Positions 32,001 through 44,000 of a stretch of DNA of 64,000 bases are shown one piece after another. The stretch is taken from contig OX393564.1 in assembly GCA_947652115.1 (NCBI GenBank), positions 20,108,109 to 20,172,108 of the forward strand, written 5' to 3'. The notes under the pieces are model-generated. The model was not told the origin of the DNA, ran no database searches, and saw nothing but the letters and a program-made list of their open reading frames with translations. The position numbers were made by a program, and so were the translations under genes. The DNA comes from Blastomussa wellsi (taxonomy: Eukaryota; Cnidaria; Anthozoa; Scleractinia; Plerogyridae). The first letter of the stretch is position 1, and each line of letters opens with the position of its first letter.

Positions 32001-35000
32001 ACAAAGGAGATTCAAATATGAAATAACCCCTCTATTTCGAACCCCTCTATTGCCAAATTTTCAAAGGAAATTTTAACGCAAAAGTCATTTGCACGCTTGT
32101 GGTTGTTTCTGACGCTATAGCTTGCACATGCGCAAAACCGTTAAAATGTCCCTTTACGTGCAAAGTGCGAATCATGGAAGATATTCCTTGATACATTGAA
32201 TCGTTATAATCCTAAAGGACGGTTTATTACTAATTACAACTCCGATCAGTTTCCTCCCTACAACTCCCCATTCTTTCTCCAATGGCTCCTATTGGAGTTC
32301 TCGGCGGTTTGACATGCACACGAGGCTAACGGGTCATTGTGCATTGTGTTGTCCGATATTTTGACCCTTTCGCTTCGTTTGCATGCTGTCTTTACAAAAG
32401 AATATATTATCGCAGGCTCAATAACAGTTCCCACCCCTCTCTCGTTTTTTACCTGTTTTGAGTGGTTGTCATTCATGCTGGAGGAATCATCCACCGCCAA
32501 CATGATCTGATACTGTCTCTTGCTCGGCTTGGTCCTCCTCAGCCAGATCTTGTCTTTACGGAACTGACTGGCAATGTAAGAGATCACCTTCCTCATGTTC
32601 AACCTCTTACCTGATCGGTAATCACCCCTTCATAAACAAAATGGGAAATATAAGAAAACAAAACCCTACATTAACCTTAACCCAATTCACTAGCATCTCC
32701 TCCAATCTTGAAACAGTCTAAGGCCTGTTCCAAACGTCTTGCTACTGCCGTGCCGAACTCAAATAAATTTGGCCCGGCAGTGGCACGGCGATAGCACGGC
32801 AATGGTTTTAAACGTCGAGTTTAATGCGCGCGCCAGATTCAAACAACAAAGCAAACGTAAAAACTGCAAAATAACTTAAATACATTAAATTAATTTACGA
32901 ATTTAGTTCGGCACGGCAATAGCGCGACGTTTGGAACAGGCCTAAGTCCCCTTCAAGTTATACGCAAAAATCCTAACTAATTCCCAAAGTGTTTCTGAGG
33001 ATTCGGTGTTGCGAACTAAGAATACCTCTTAGTTCCGCAATGCTTCTCTTTGATTTGGCTACATGTCTGTTTGAAAATGTACTGATACTCTCGAGGAAAA
33101 TTAAACGAAAGGGGTAAATTAGAAGCAAAATCACTACTCATAAAATGTCTAAGAAAAAACGAATAACAAGAAATTCTTGTATTAAACGTACTTGAGTTTT
33201 GTAGCCAGTGAAGGTTCCAGAACCAGTCTCAACTGTTCACAGAGTTCTTGAGAGAGACTGGAAGTGAGAAGTTCGTACTTGCGCCAGGCTTCTTGGGCGA
33301 CTTGTTGTTCCTCGGCCGTACCTCGGTCCATGTTGTTCCACTCTGCCAACTGATGTTCCAGATCAGACCTTAATTTTTCAGGATCCAACGAAGATATACC
33401 CTGAAAGTTACACCCCATTTTCAGATTTGTCATTTAATAACGAGTGTTGAACAAATTCACAGGATTATTGTTGAATTTCTATATTCCTTGGTCTTTAATT
33501 TTATCATGGTTGAAACAGGTGGCACTGCAGAGCTGGAGATTAATAGTAGCAGACTAGAGAGAGTCTAGCAAAATTTCAGTTTGGTTAGTCGGTTTTTGGT
33601 TTTGCTAGAGCGATTTTCATTAAACCATGAAACAACCTATGACAATGTATTATATAGTCAAAACTAAACAAAAGAAAAAACATGGAAATAGTGTTAATAG
33701 TATCTAATTGCTTAGTAACTATTTCAAGGTTGAAGTAAAACCGCTCTAGCCATTTTGGCAAGCATATTTTGTAAACAAGGAAACCGTTAAAATTGAAGAT
33801 TATTTATGATAATCTCAAAACCAATAAGAGAACATAAACTAAAACATAACAGTTGGTGGAAACTAAATATGGTTATCCGATTGCATGAATTGGATGTCTA
33901 TGATAGCCTTAAATCATTACTTTGATCTAACTATCTTAACGTCAATAAGACCGACCAACCCTTCTCCACCCCTTTGGATACAAATGCATTTTGCCTAGTG
34001 ACATCAAACCTGTTACTAGCCAATACAAATTGACTGCCTCTTTAAAAAAGCACAGACTTACCAGTCCCTCAAATGCCAGTGCAATGCTAGAAGAGTGGTA
34101 AGTACTGCGCATGCGCTCAGCTGACAATTCTCTTTCATCGTTAGTTTCCATGCCTTCCTCGCCAGCCTCGCTCTCAACTGCCTCGTTTTCATCTTTATTA
34201 TCCGCTGTCATCTTTGGTTTCTCTGGTGGTGGTAGTCGGGATTGCTGTGGTCTGTCTGGTGTCTGAATACAACAAAGCATAATAAGCTATCTTGTCGGTG
34301 AGACATCACACAAAACGTCGTACTGCATAACAATCTCCTTGCACAAGCTTCTTGTATAAGTGCTACGTATTCACCGTTGTACTCTTAATATCTACTTTGG
34401 GTTTTCGAAGGTCAAAGAAATTTTCTTGCCTCGTGCGGTCCCCCATTCTCCTTTCTAGGGCCAACACTAAGAAGGTATTTCCTGGGTTATTCTCTACTTC
34501 CCGCCTCTACCAACACAGCGGTAAGCACAGTTTCCGCCACAACTTCCCCAAAAAACGACTTCATTTCCCTTTGAAGCCAAAAATTAAGGCAGTTGCAAAG
34601 TTAAGCTTCATACGCCGTTTATGGGTAGGAAATCTGATCATTGTTCTCCACTGAGTTTCCCAGCTTGAAATGTTGTTTCACAGTGTTGTTTCTTTACAGT
34701 TTTCCTGTAGCATTTCCGCACATTTTCGTGTCAAGCTATCAGAAGTTCGAAGCGACGAAATCCGGAAATAACGTTGGATTTTTACGTTTGACCGCTGTGG
34801 GGCCTCTACTAGTTACCAAGGGCTCAGCTAATTATCAGAGACCACGGATGTAACCCTTTTCAAGCGCACAGCCCAGCTATAATACGACTGTAAAACCACA
34901 ACACTTACCGGGAGTTCCTCGTTTTCTTCAAACACAGCTGTTTCCATTTCCGAGTCCTCTTCTTCATCTTCTCCGTCGCAGCGCATTTCGGGAAAGTTTG

Positions 35001-38000
35001 CTTTCTCTTGTTCTTTAGCTTGATCAGCGGTTGCACTGTCAAGAGTTTGCGCATCGTGAGAAGATGGATCCTCGTTGCGCATGTGTTGGAAAAGGTTCTG
35101 GCTTGTCGTCTCGTTCGCCTAAAACAAGAAACGTACACAAATAAAACATCATCTAGAGGGATTTTGGTACCATCAAAGGAAACTGTTTACCTCAGTCCCA
35201 GACTCCTGTTCGGTCGTATCCACCGTCTTCAGTCTCTTGTGAGTGGTTTCATCCATGGAGCCCAGTGTTCTATCAGACCTCGCGCGGTTCATCTGCTTTC
35301 TCTGACAAGACTGTTATAATTCAGAACAAAGTACGTCAGTACACCTATCCATATCCAAACTTTCCTTCAATGAAGAGGCAGTCCACTCAAAAACCATTTC
35401 CTAGTTCTCCCAAAAGCAGTCGAACCCAATGCCTTCTGTATGCTGCTTGGTCGGAGGTAAAGAAGACTGCGTAGGAATGTAAAAATCTTCTTGCCCACAT
35501 GTTTCCCTTTCGTAAACTGTCAATGCTATTGCAGCGACAATTCAATTTTTTACACGTAACTATCACCGAATTTTTTTCTGCAAAAAAGAAAACGATAAAT
35601 TGTACGCCCCCGCCCAGAATCGAACCCGGGACCACTGGCATGCTAACATCTATTCCTCGCCTCTTCACTACCAATTTGATCCGCCAAATCCCCGAAAGAC
35701 GTGATTATAGAATGGGGCTTTCCCATTTGATCGCTTTTGATTATAGTATTGCCCTGACCAACAAGTAAAAGTTAACGGCAAGCAAAATCAAAATGAAAAT
35801 GAATTTGATGAATAAGTATCACGAAAAACAAACATTGTTTCGACCCATTACAGATCTAAACTAGGGCAGGTCCATTCCGAAAAGCTTGGTTACTAATTCT
35901 GCCATGGACCCTTTACGAAAGCTTGGGGAATCAGCGAGATGTGCGAGAACGTAGGAAAAGAATAACTTCCACGGTGGTAAATCACTGGTTAATTGTTCTC
36001 TTTGTTTCTATTACCGTCTTCTAAACAACATTTGGCGTTGAAAAGAAAATCTTGAGGTTCAGACTCACAGCTTACACTTTTCCTTACGATTGGCACATGG
36101 CAGCAACATGATATACATCCCATCAGTATTTCTAACGCCACATTTCCAACAGTTGGCAAAAAACGGTATGAACAGACCTGTTGATTGGCGTCGGCAGTAG
36201 CTTTAACAGTGCTCTGGCGTGACTCGCCATGATGTCCCTCATTATCAGGTGCCTGAGCTCGCCCCACTCCCCGCTCTTCACTGCCTTCTGTTGACTCAGA
36301 CTGACCAGCGGTCATATCAGTTTGTTCCCCACTTCCATCACCTTCACCAGAATCCTCTACGGCCTGGACGTTATCTTCCGACTACAACAAGAAACGCTAC
36401 GATTTATTAACAACCGGGAATCATGGCGGATTATCATGGATTTATCGCTTAGAGATCGATTCCACCATGTTAATTTTAGAATACAACAGTAACAGACAGG
36501 ATTGCTTTGGTTTTCGTTTTACACCAGTAGTCACTGTTATATTGAACCTGGTTTTACAAGGACAAGGTATTCCAGGCTAGGGACACTTAGAGCGGTTTTC
36601 AATTGAGTGTCGAAAGTATTGGCCAATTGCTTTGTTGCATTACTACGCTCAGCGATTGGTTTAAAAATCTCGCGCCACTTTTTGAACGGGCAACGTGTAA
36701 TTACTTTGAGCTTTGATTGCTTCACTGGATTGTCTCCGTCCTTTGTGATTGGCCGAAGCAATTACTTTGGTTTTGGTTTTATGACCCTCAATCCACCGCA
36801 AGAAAAAAGATGGCGGCTGTACATTTTACCACAATACCTTGCGAACCAAACTAAGCCTACTGGGTATATAGAAAGGTATGATTTAACGGAAGACGTTCCT
36901 GAAGTAACAACATGGCCGAGTTTGAATGACTTACAAAAAACTTTTCTTTGTGTTTATACGGTTTCGCGGGCAAAGCATTATAGGTAAATGTACCAGTCGC
37001 CATCTTTTTTTCTTACGGTGGATTGAAACTCGCTCTAATCAACCAATCAATAACAAAAGCAACACCAATCGTGAATCGGTGACCGCGCTGCTCATGTGAA
37101 TTTTCTTTGAGTTCAAGTTGCTAACTACATAGTAGATGTTTTTTGTCACAAAGCAGGGCATTTACTGATCAGCATAATGAACCAACCAGAACTTGGACAA
37201 CAACACATGACAAGCGGAAAAAGGTCACGCGAGCCAGAAACCACTATAGGTTTTAGCCTCTTCCCTCTGATTGGATGAAGCACGCTGCATTTTCCTTCTT
37301 CAGCGTATAGCAATCACAGCAATGACAATCACGCCGCTCTAAGATAACCAACACGCATTTTTTTAGCTTGTCTGACCTGAGTATCTGTTTTTGTTCTCCA
37401 GTCCTCTTGATCAGTCTCATCAACAGTATCTTCATCCTAAGAAGAAAAAACTCTTTTAGAGATTCGGTGGCTACTGAGATGTTCGGCAATTCCATTCTAC
37501 TGTGATTGAAACATCTAAAACTAAATAATTTCTGCTAGTCTGACAAAGAGTCCATGGGTGCTTTCCAATTACCCAAAATTTTTTGGAAATTTCGGTCGGA
37601 CGTCAAATGAAGAGGTCTGTTTCTAATCAATCCGAACAGAACATTCGAGAACACGACCGAAGACCAGTGGCAGTCGGACAGGACGGAACGAAATTTACCG
37701 TTTCATTTTGACAAAACTGGTTAGTTGCCTTACTTCCGTTCAGAAGATTCTCGCATACGTGCGGCACTGGAAAATGGAACGTAAATTGGAAAGAGTAGTT
37801 CCCAGGTTAAATGGAAAATGGCGTTTAATTTTAATTCAAAGGCGACAGACCACAATCTCAATGTTGGCTCCTGCAAAAAATATCTAATTGCCATAACCGT
37901 TCATCAGTAGGATGCCTAAAATGCTTGTAATTCCACAATTGGTTTCGGCTCCATTAAATCCTATACCAATTGCAGAACATTTCGGGTGGAGCCACCCACG

Positions 38001-41000
38001 ATGTGAGCACAGTTACTGACAAGAAAAAGTAATAAGGAAAACAACGAAAAATAAATTAAACCGTTAAATTGCGAACTAAGCATACACGTCAACTAAATAA
38101 ACCAAACACGCGCACCACATACGAAAATACGCGCGCGCGCCTTTAAATCCAAATGAAGGACCCGGAAGCAGCGCGATGGTCCCTGATAGCCCGACTAGCC
38201 AGTCTGTGAAAATGGAGAGCACCCTACGTGTCCAAACTTAGCAGTGGAGCTTATCTTTCATGTATGGCTAGGATCACAACCCAGTATCCTCTCAGGGGAG
38301 GTATCAGTAGTAGGCGTTTGACTAACTTTAACGAGAAGAGGACCCTCATAGACATCATGGCCGAAAGCGTTGGTTTGTGAATGCCCCACAAGTAACAACC
38401 ACTTACCTTGGGCTTCTCTCCTTCATCTTGTTTCTCATTGCCCCCAGTCTCCTCTCCGTTTTCCTCATCCTCCATTTGTCCCTCGTCTTCCTTTTCGTCC
38501 ATTGGCTCGTCATTTGTTCCATCCGATTCATCTTCAGCTTCTCGGATGTCCGTTTCCTCTCCTTCACACTCTTCAGTTTCCATTTCTTCTGCTTCGTCTT
38601 TAGCAACAGAAAAGTCATAAGATTTCATTCTTAACGTCCTTAATGATTTAGCAAACTGAGATTAGTTTTTCGTTATAAACAAACCTCGGTAAAGTCCGAG
38701 ACAGACTTGGAGACACGTCGTGTAGGCAATTCGCTGCAACAATTCGCTTCGTGTGAAATTATAAATGTGAAAATCTTGGCCGCTGCGACCAGTCACTGCT
38801 GTTCGCACTTAGTAACAACGTATTCAACTGTTCTGTTTCTTTTCAGGTTCCAAAGTTTGCTATACACCTTTGCTTCCTCCATTCTCGAAATTGTAACAGC
38901 ACAGCAGACAGCATTTAACATTTTTACCGTTAGTCGGGCAATGCTCAAGGATCTCAAGTAAAATCAAACATATCAAATATACAAAACTTTGCCCACAATT
39001 GACCACTGCATGCTCATCACTAGAGTTCTCCGTACTTCAGTGGATAGATCATCCAACTAGGTTGTGGGTTCACATTCCATCTGCAAACCGGAACTTTTCC
39101 GAGTTCTTCTCTCCACACCCATCATTTCTTTATCATTTTTACAACTTAAATTTTAGTCAAATCTTAGTTTTCGGAAAACTAAGATGACCCACCTTCAGCG
39201 CCACCATTTCCCTCTTCATCCAGCTGCAGATCATCTGGCAGGTCCAGGTTATCAGGTTCGTCGTCTGTATCAGGGAGCCCTTCTTGTCCTTGCTGTCCTG
39301 TGACGTCCTGGTCCTCCCCTCCCTCGTCACTCAAGTTTCCTTCTTCACCATCCTGAGCTTGATTAAGTTTCCCGTCATTTTCATCTGCATCAGGCTGTTG
39401 ATCACCTCTTTCTTTGCTCTCGTCTGCAGCTCCTGTGTTTGAGATAAAGAGCCAATTGTAAGTAAATTATATTCACTCATTCGTTTTTGCACCCTTACCT
39501 TTTCGAGATGACCAGCTAACGCTCAGAACGAATCAGGCAAGTTTAAGGATAGGCCAGAAGTAATTTTACATACATCCCTTGTTTTGTCCCCCCGTGCATC
39601 AAAGCCACGATAGAAATTTACAGTTTGCTTATGACCATACTAGCCCAGTAGTATAGCAGCTCTCGTAAGCTTGTAATTCTCTGGTAGCAGTTGCTATTGT
39701 TTTAGGGGCCAGGGGCATTGTTCCTGTTGTTTGTTCTGTTGTTTCCACGCAGGGTCTCGAGCCATTTTTAGGAGACCTTATGAGAGCTTCTTTATAGCTT
39801 CATTAAAAACAACTACGAACTCCAATAAACATTACTCATGCCAGTCGGGGGAACATGTGCCAGTTTTGGCAAACCTTCATTCAAGCACCTGAATTATTAT
39901 AATTATTACTATTATTAATAATTATTACTATCATTCTCGTCCCCAGAGCCACTTGTCCCTCTTAGTCGGCTGAGCCACTTGTTCCTCGTGCACAGGCCCA
40001 GCCGGTTAAGAGGGACAAGCGGCTCTGGGGACGAGAATGGTATCCAATCAAAACCTACCACGAGATCACGAGAATACACCGAGCAAACACGTCATTTGTT
40101 GCTTAGCAACTTCGGACACGAACACCGTGGGCTCAGTCCCGTCTGGGCACCGGTTACTGTCATCAATTGGCACTTGTTCCCCGACTGTACTCTATCTTAC
40201 CTTTGTTGTCTTCTTTAGCGACCAGCTGTGACTGGGATTCAGCTTCTGCCCCAGTTCCCTTCTCTTCCTTCATCTCTTGCTCCTTTAAGAAGACAAGAAA
40301 TAAGCACTCATCTTATTCAGTTTAACTAACAGTAAAGAACACTTAAAACCAATATATTTTCATAACCTACGATCACAACTTTGTCTAGTCCCTGCATTTA
40401 CATTCCTTACGACATGACACGACTCAGATCGCATTTACATATGTACGACTTTGTCGTGACAGTAGAATGCAAGCTGTAGATTTCATTAGGCGAAGCAGGT
40501 TTATTATTTTATTTACAAATAATTATTTCAACATTAAAGTACATTACAAGAAAGAGATATAAGCAAACTAAATTACACAAGTAGTGAAAACCAAAATGTG
40601 CGCAGTGACCAAAATAGCTTAAGCTTTCGAGCTTTTCAATTCTTGTCATGACAAAAGCATGTCGCACGCGATAGTTTCAAGAACAGCTAACTATTTAAAT
40701 CGGCCCTTGATATCCCCCATCACTAGATGGAGGATACTTTATATGTATGCCTGAATGCTTTGTTGAATGTGTCATCTCTGCATCAGTTTGTTGAAAATTT
40801 GGAATTTTTACATAAGAAACACATGCTTGACTGCGAGATAATGACACCACGTTTTGACTGTGTGAAGTTGAGGCGCAAAAGAAAATTCAATTCCGCACAT
40901 AAATTGACGTCTTTCTTTACCTCCTTCTCCTCCTCATCGTCAGAATCTCCCCACATCTTCTCGTCCAGCTTGTCAGTGTCCTGCCCATCCACCTCTCCCA

Positions 41001-44000
41001 TCTGTTTATCCACTTCAGAATCATCTTCATTCTCATCTTCGCTCTTCTCGTTCTCTTCGTCCTCCTCTCCAGCTTCCACGTCATGTAAAGCACCCTCGAA
41101 GTTCTCGCTCATCTCGATGCCGTTTCCTTCGTCAGGTATCTGCTGTTGTGGATTTTCTTCTTTCTTGTCTTGGTCTTGTCCTTCTTGCTTGGCATCATCA
41201 AGCTTAAAAGGAAAGGAAATAAAACATCGACAATCCATTTTTCTAACACAAGAGAAATCGCAATGGTCATTCCCAATCACACAGAAATGACTTGCCGTTT
41301 GTCTTCTGCTAAAAGTCAAGACTTAAAAATTCTAATTTCGGATTGCGCAACAACTAGACTAACAGGCCAACTTCAAGGTCTGGCTAAAAAAAATTGGAAA
41401 CTAGGATGAGAAAAGAGCGACTTAAATTTCATTAAAGTGTTATCTAACTTTACGCCATTAATGCTGTAAAAGGTCGCTAAACCCACAATTACGCTATGCA
41501 GTATAAGTCGACGGAAACTTCGCGTAAAGTTGGTATTTACGGAGCTTTAACCCCTAACGTAAAGTTCGCTTAAAATGCTTAGTCTTGTTAAGCAAACTTT
41601 AAATATGAGTGTAAAGATGGTATAAAGGTCAGCTTTGAAAAACGTAAAGCTGCTTAACATAGACATTCACGCCAACTTCACGGTGGCTTTGCACCGCTGG
41701 TAAAGTTACCTTTTCATGCTGTGAAAGCCAGTTATTATAAAATGACGGCTTGATGCGCCAACAGTTTCTTTAAACGAACACCAATTTAAGTAACTTGTGC
41801 AGGAGCAAGCGACGAGAATTACTGTTTTGAAAAGCTAGATATTTATGGCAGAAAAAATGATAAAAATGAACAACTTCCCGGTTAATGTTAAAACCATTCA
41901 CCTGATCCTCATTCTCTATTTGATCACTGACATCCTTCATTCCTTCTCCTTCACCAATGCCTCCCCCTTCAATGTTCTCAAACTCTGTGGCCCCGTCACC
42001 TTCGCCCTCTTCTATTTCCGGGGGGAGACAGAATCCTTTTGATGCAAGGTCAGTGAAAATGCTGAGCAATACAGACAACAGTTTGCTAGTTGTGCGGTGA
42101 GCTTCTAATAAATTGAAGAGAAAGTTCTGTGAGAGATTTAGATACTGATGCAGAAGAGGGATGGAAGATCCTAATAAATGCGTGCAAAATCCAACAGCTG
42201 ACAACTGCGTGTTGGAAGTCGACTCTGTAGAATCCACCATGACTTTAAGCTGGGACATGAGACAAGAGATTCCTTTTGACACGCTGTCGATGTCGAGGCT
42301 TTTGATACCACCAAGCAAGCTTTGTTGGAGAAGGATTGTCAAGTGTCCGTCTTGTAGTTGTAAATTTTCAGCAGTGCCATCTACAGTAGAAAGAAAAATA
42401 GCAACACGTAGTTATAATCAGAAGCCAAGAAGGAAAGTCTAAAAATGACAGCTTGGCATTAACGCTGATTTCAACAGCATTCTACGAACATTGCTACTCC
42501 ATCGCTGCTCCTACAGGATCGGATACTAAGCCAAGAGTACCCAGGACTTTGTGACGTTGCCCCGCTGTTATCCATTCATACTCTTAAATGGAGAGGAGCA
42601 TTTTTATTTATTTATTTATTCTCAGCGAGAGTATCGGTAAACATTCGTGCCCAAGATTACGAGGGAAATGTTGGCTAGGCCGTACCTCTTCACCTCTGCA
42701 TCAACATTTAAGACATTCAACCCTGGGGGGGGGGGGGGGGGGGGAATTCACGTCTTTCGCAATTTAATTCCACAGAAATGCGTATTTAACAATTATTCCT
42801 AGAGCCCGATTGGGCTCTGAGTCAATAGTCCATGAGGCCGAAGGTCGAATGGGCTATTGACTCAGAGGCCATGAGGGCGAGAGGAATAATTGTTTTAATA
42901 AAATCCAACTAGAAAGTATAGGAAGTATAGATTTATCTAATAATGAGCTCAAATACTCGTCCGAAACTGCAGCAAAACGCAATTCAGTCGCCATTGTTTT
43001 GGTTTTCAAAGCTACTAGTGGACTATAACATATAGCCTGGTAGTAGCTCAACCAATCAGAACGCAGCATTGATAACAGACCACTAGTTGGATTTTACTAA
43101 TGGTGGATATTTCGAGCTATGACACTTTCGGGAGTGAAAGTCTCGACATGAGTTACAACTGGCATTTACCTGATTCAGCGTGGCTTACATCGGCATCTTT
43201 ACACTCTCGAGTGCTCTCTTTGGGATTGTCTTCTGTCATTTTCGCCAACCGCTGAACCGCTAAAAGCAGCGAGGTGTTTAGAGAGTCCACGTCATTAATG
43301 AAAGAGTTTACAGTAATCAGACCTGGAGAGACAAAATATATGATTACATTTAGGTAAGACATCAAATTTAAGCACAACCCGAATAGAAAGCCACAAAAAT
43401 ACAATCATCAGACGAGTGTATATTTCTGGCAGAACTGAAGAAATTTAAATAGATTGTGTTCAATAACCTGAAATAAACCGCAGAATGTAATTGCTAGACG
43501 TTAATTTTTTTCTTAGAACAAACGCTCGTCTGAAACAAAGTTAACCCACTGTGCTATGAAGACCTTGTTTGAATCTCAGTACAAGGAAGAAAAGTTAAAG
43601 AAAAGTTGCTTTAGCGTGAAATATTATTTACCTTGGTGATCAAACTTTTCATCATTCCAAGGTCTCTGTCCATCACGTTCGGTCACAATGCGTTCACTCC
43701 ATGAATGGAAATCTTCGCATTCGGTCAAAATCTGATTTCTGAGGCAAGCAAGTGGTCCGCGGAAGCCTTTACTATCTACTGGACAGCTAAGATTAAAACC
43801 ATACACTTGTAAATATGAAGTGGCTTATAAGCAGAAATAAAATTACGCTTGGATGTCCACATGAGAAAGCTTATTCTCTTTTTTAATACTCACCACTTGG
43901 ATGTAAACGTTGGCAACATTTCATCAATCACATCTGCAATACTCTTTAGTTTTGCAAAAGCATCTGCTATCGTCCTAAACTGACGCCTACGATGAAAATG

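Larger units (their letters stand above)
28942..32627 (-). other. MDN1: MDN1 MIDAS/VWA domain exons
   Basis: The last five coding exons encode KRQYQIMLAVDDSSSMNDN, which has the DxSxS metal-ion-dependent adhesion-site motif (Asp-Asp-Ser-Ser-Ser-Met). They continue through LAFESLAVISNALTRLE, SDGRGIFLEG and FPFPFYIILRDINALP to the stop. In Rea1 this domain binds the ubiquitin-like domains of Rsa4 and Ytm1 to couple ATP hydrolysis to their removal. All metal-motif positions visible here are intact. Confidence 0.93.
34062..42380 (-). other. MDN1: MDN1 acidic (Asp/Glu-rich) region exons
   Basis: Ten coding exons (34062-34262 through 41902-42380) encode a long Asp/Glu-rich stretch. Conserved islands include EGGGIGEGEGMKDVSDQI, KLDEKMWGDSDDEEE and NLDLPDDLQLDEEG. 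These islands are typical of midasin between the linker and the MIDAS domain, so the acidic run is a family trait rather than an assembly artefact. The introns contain several MITEs, while the exons remain open. Confidence 0.92.

Noticed and set aside
35590..35680. Possible tRNA gene on -
   Set aside because: Good B box but no acceptable acceptor stem or anticodon arm; more likely a SINE head or pseudogene.
38370..38634. Several overlapping + ORFs
   Set aside because: Antisense shadows of the acidic MDN1 exon 38407-38597.
40727..41290. 187-codon Ser-rich + ORF
   Set aside because: It is the antisense of the Asp/Glu-rich MDN1 exon 40921-41202; acidic codons read backwards give Ser, Phe and Leu runs.
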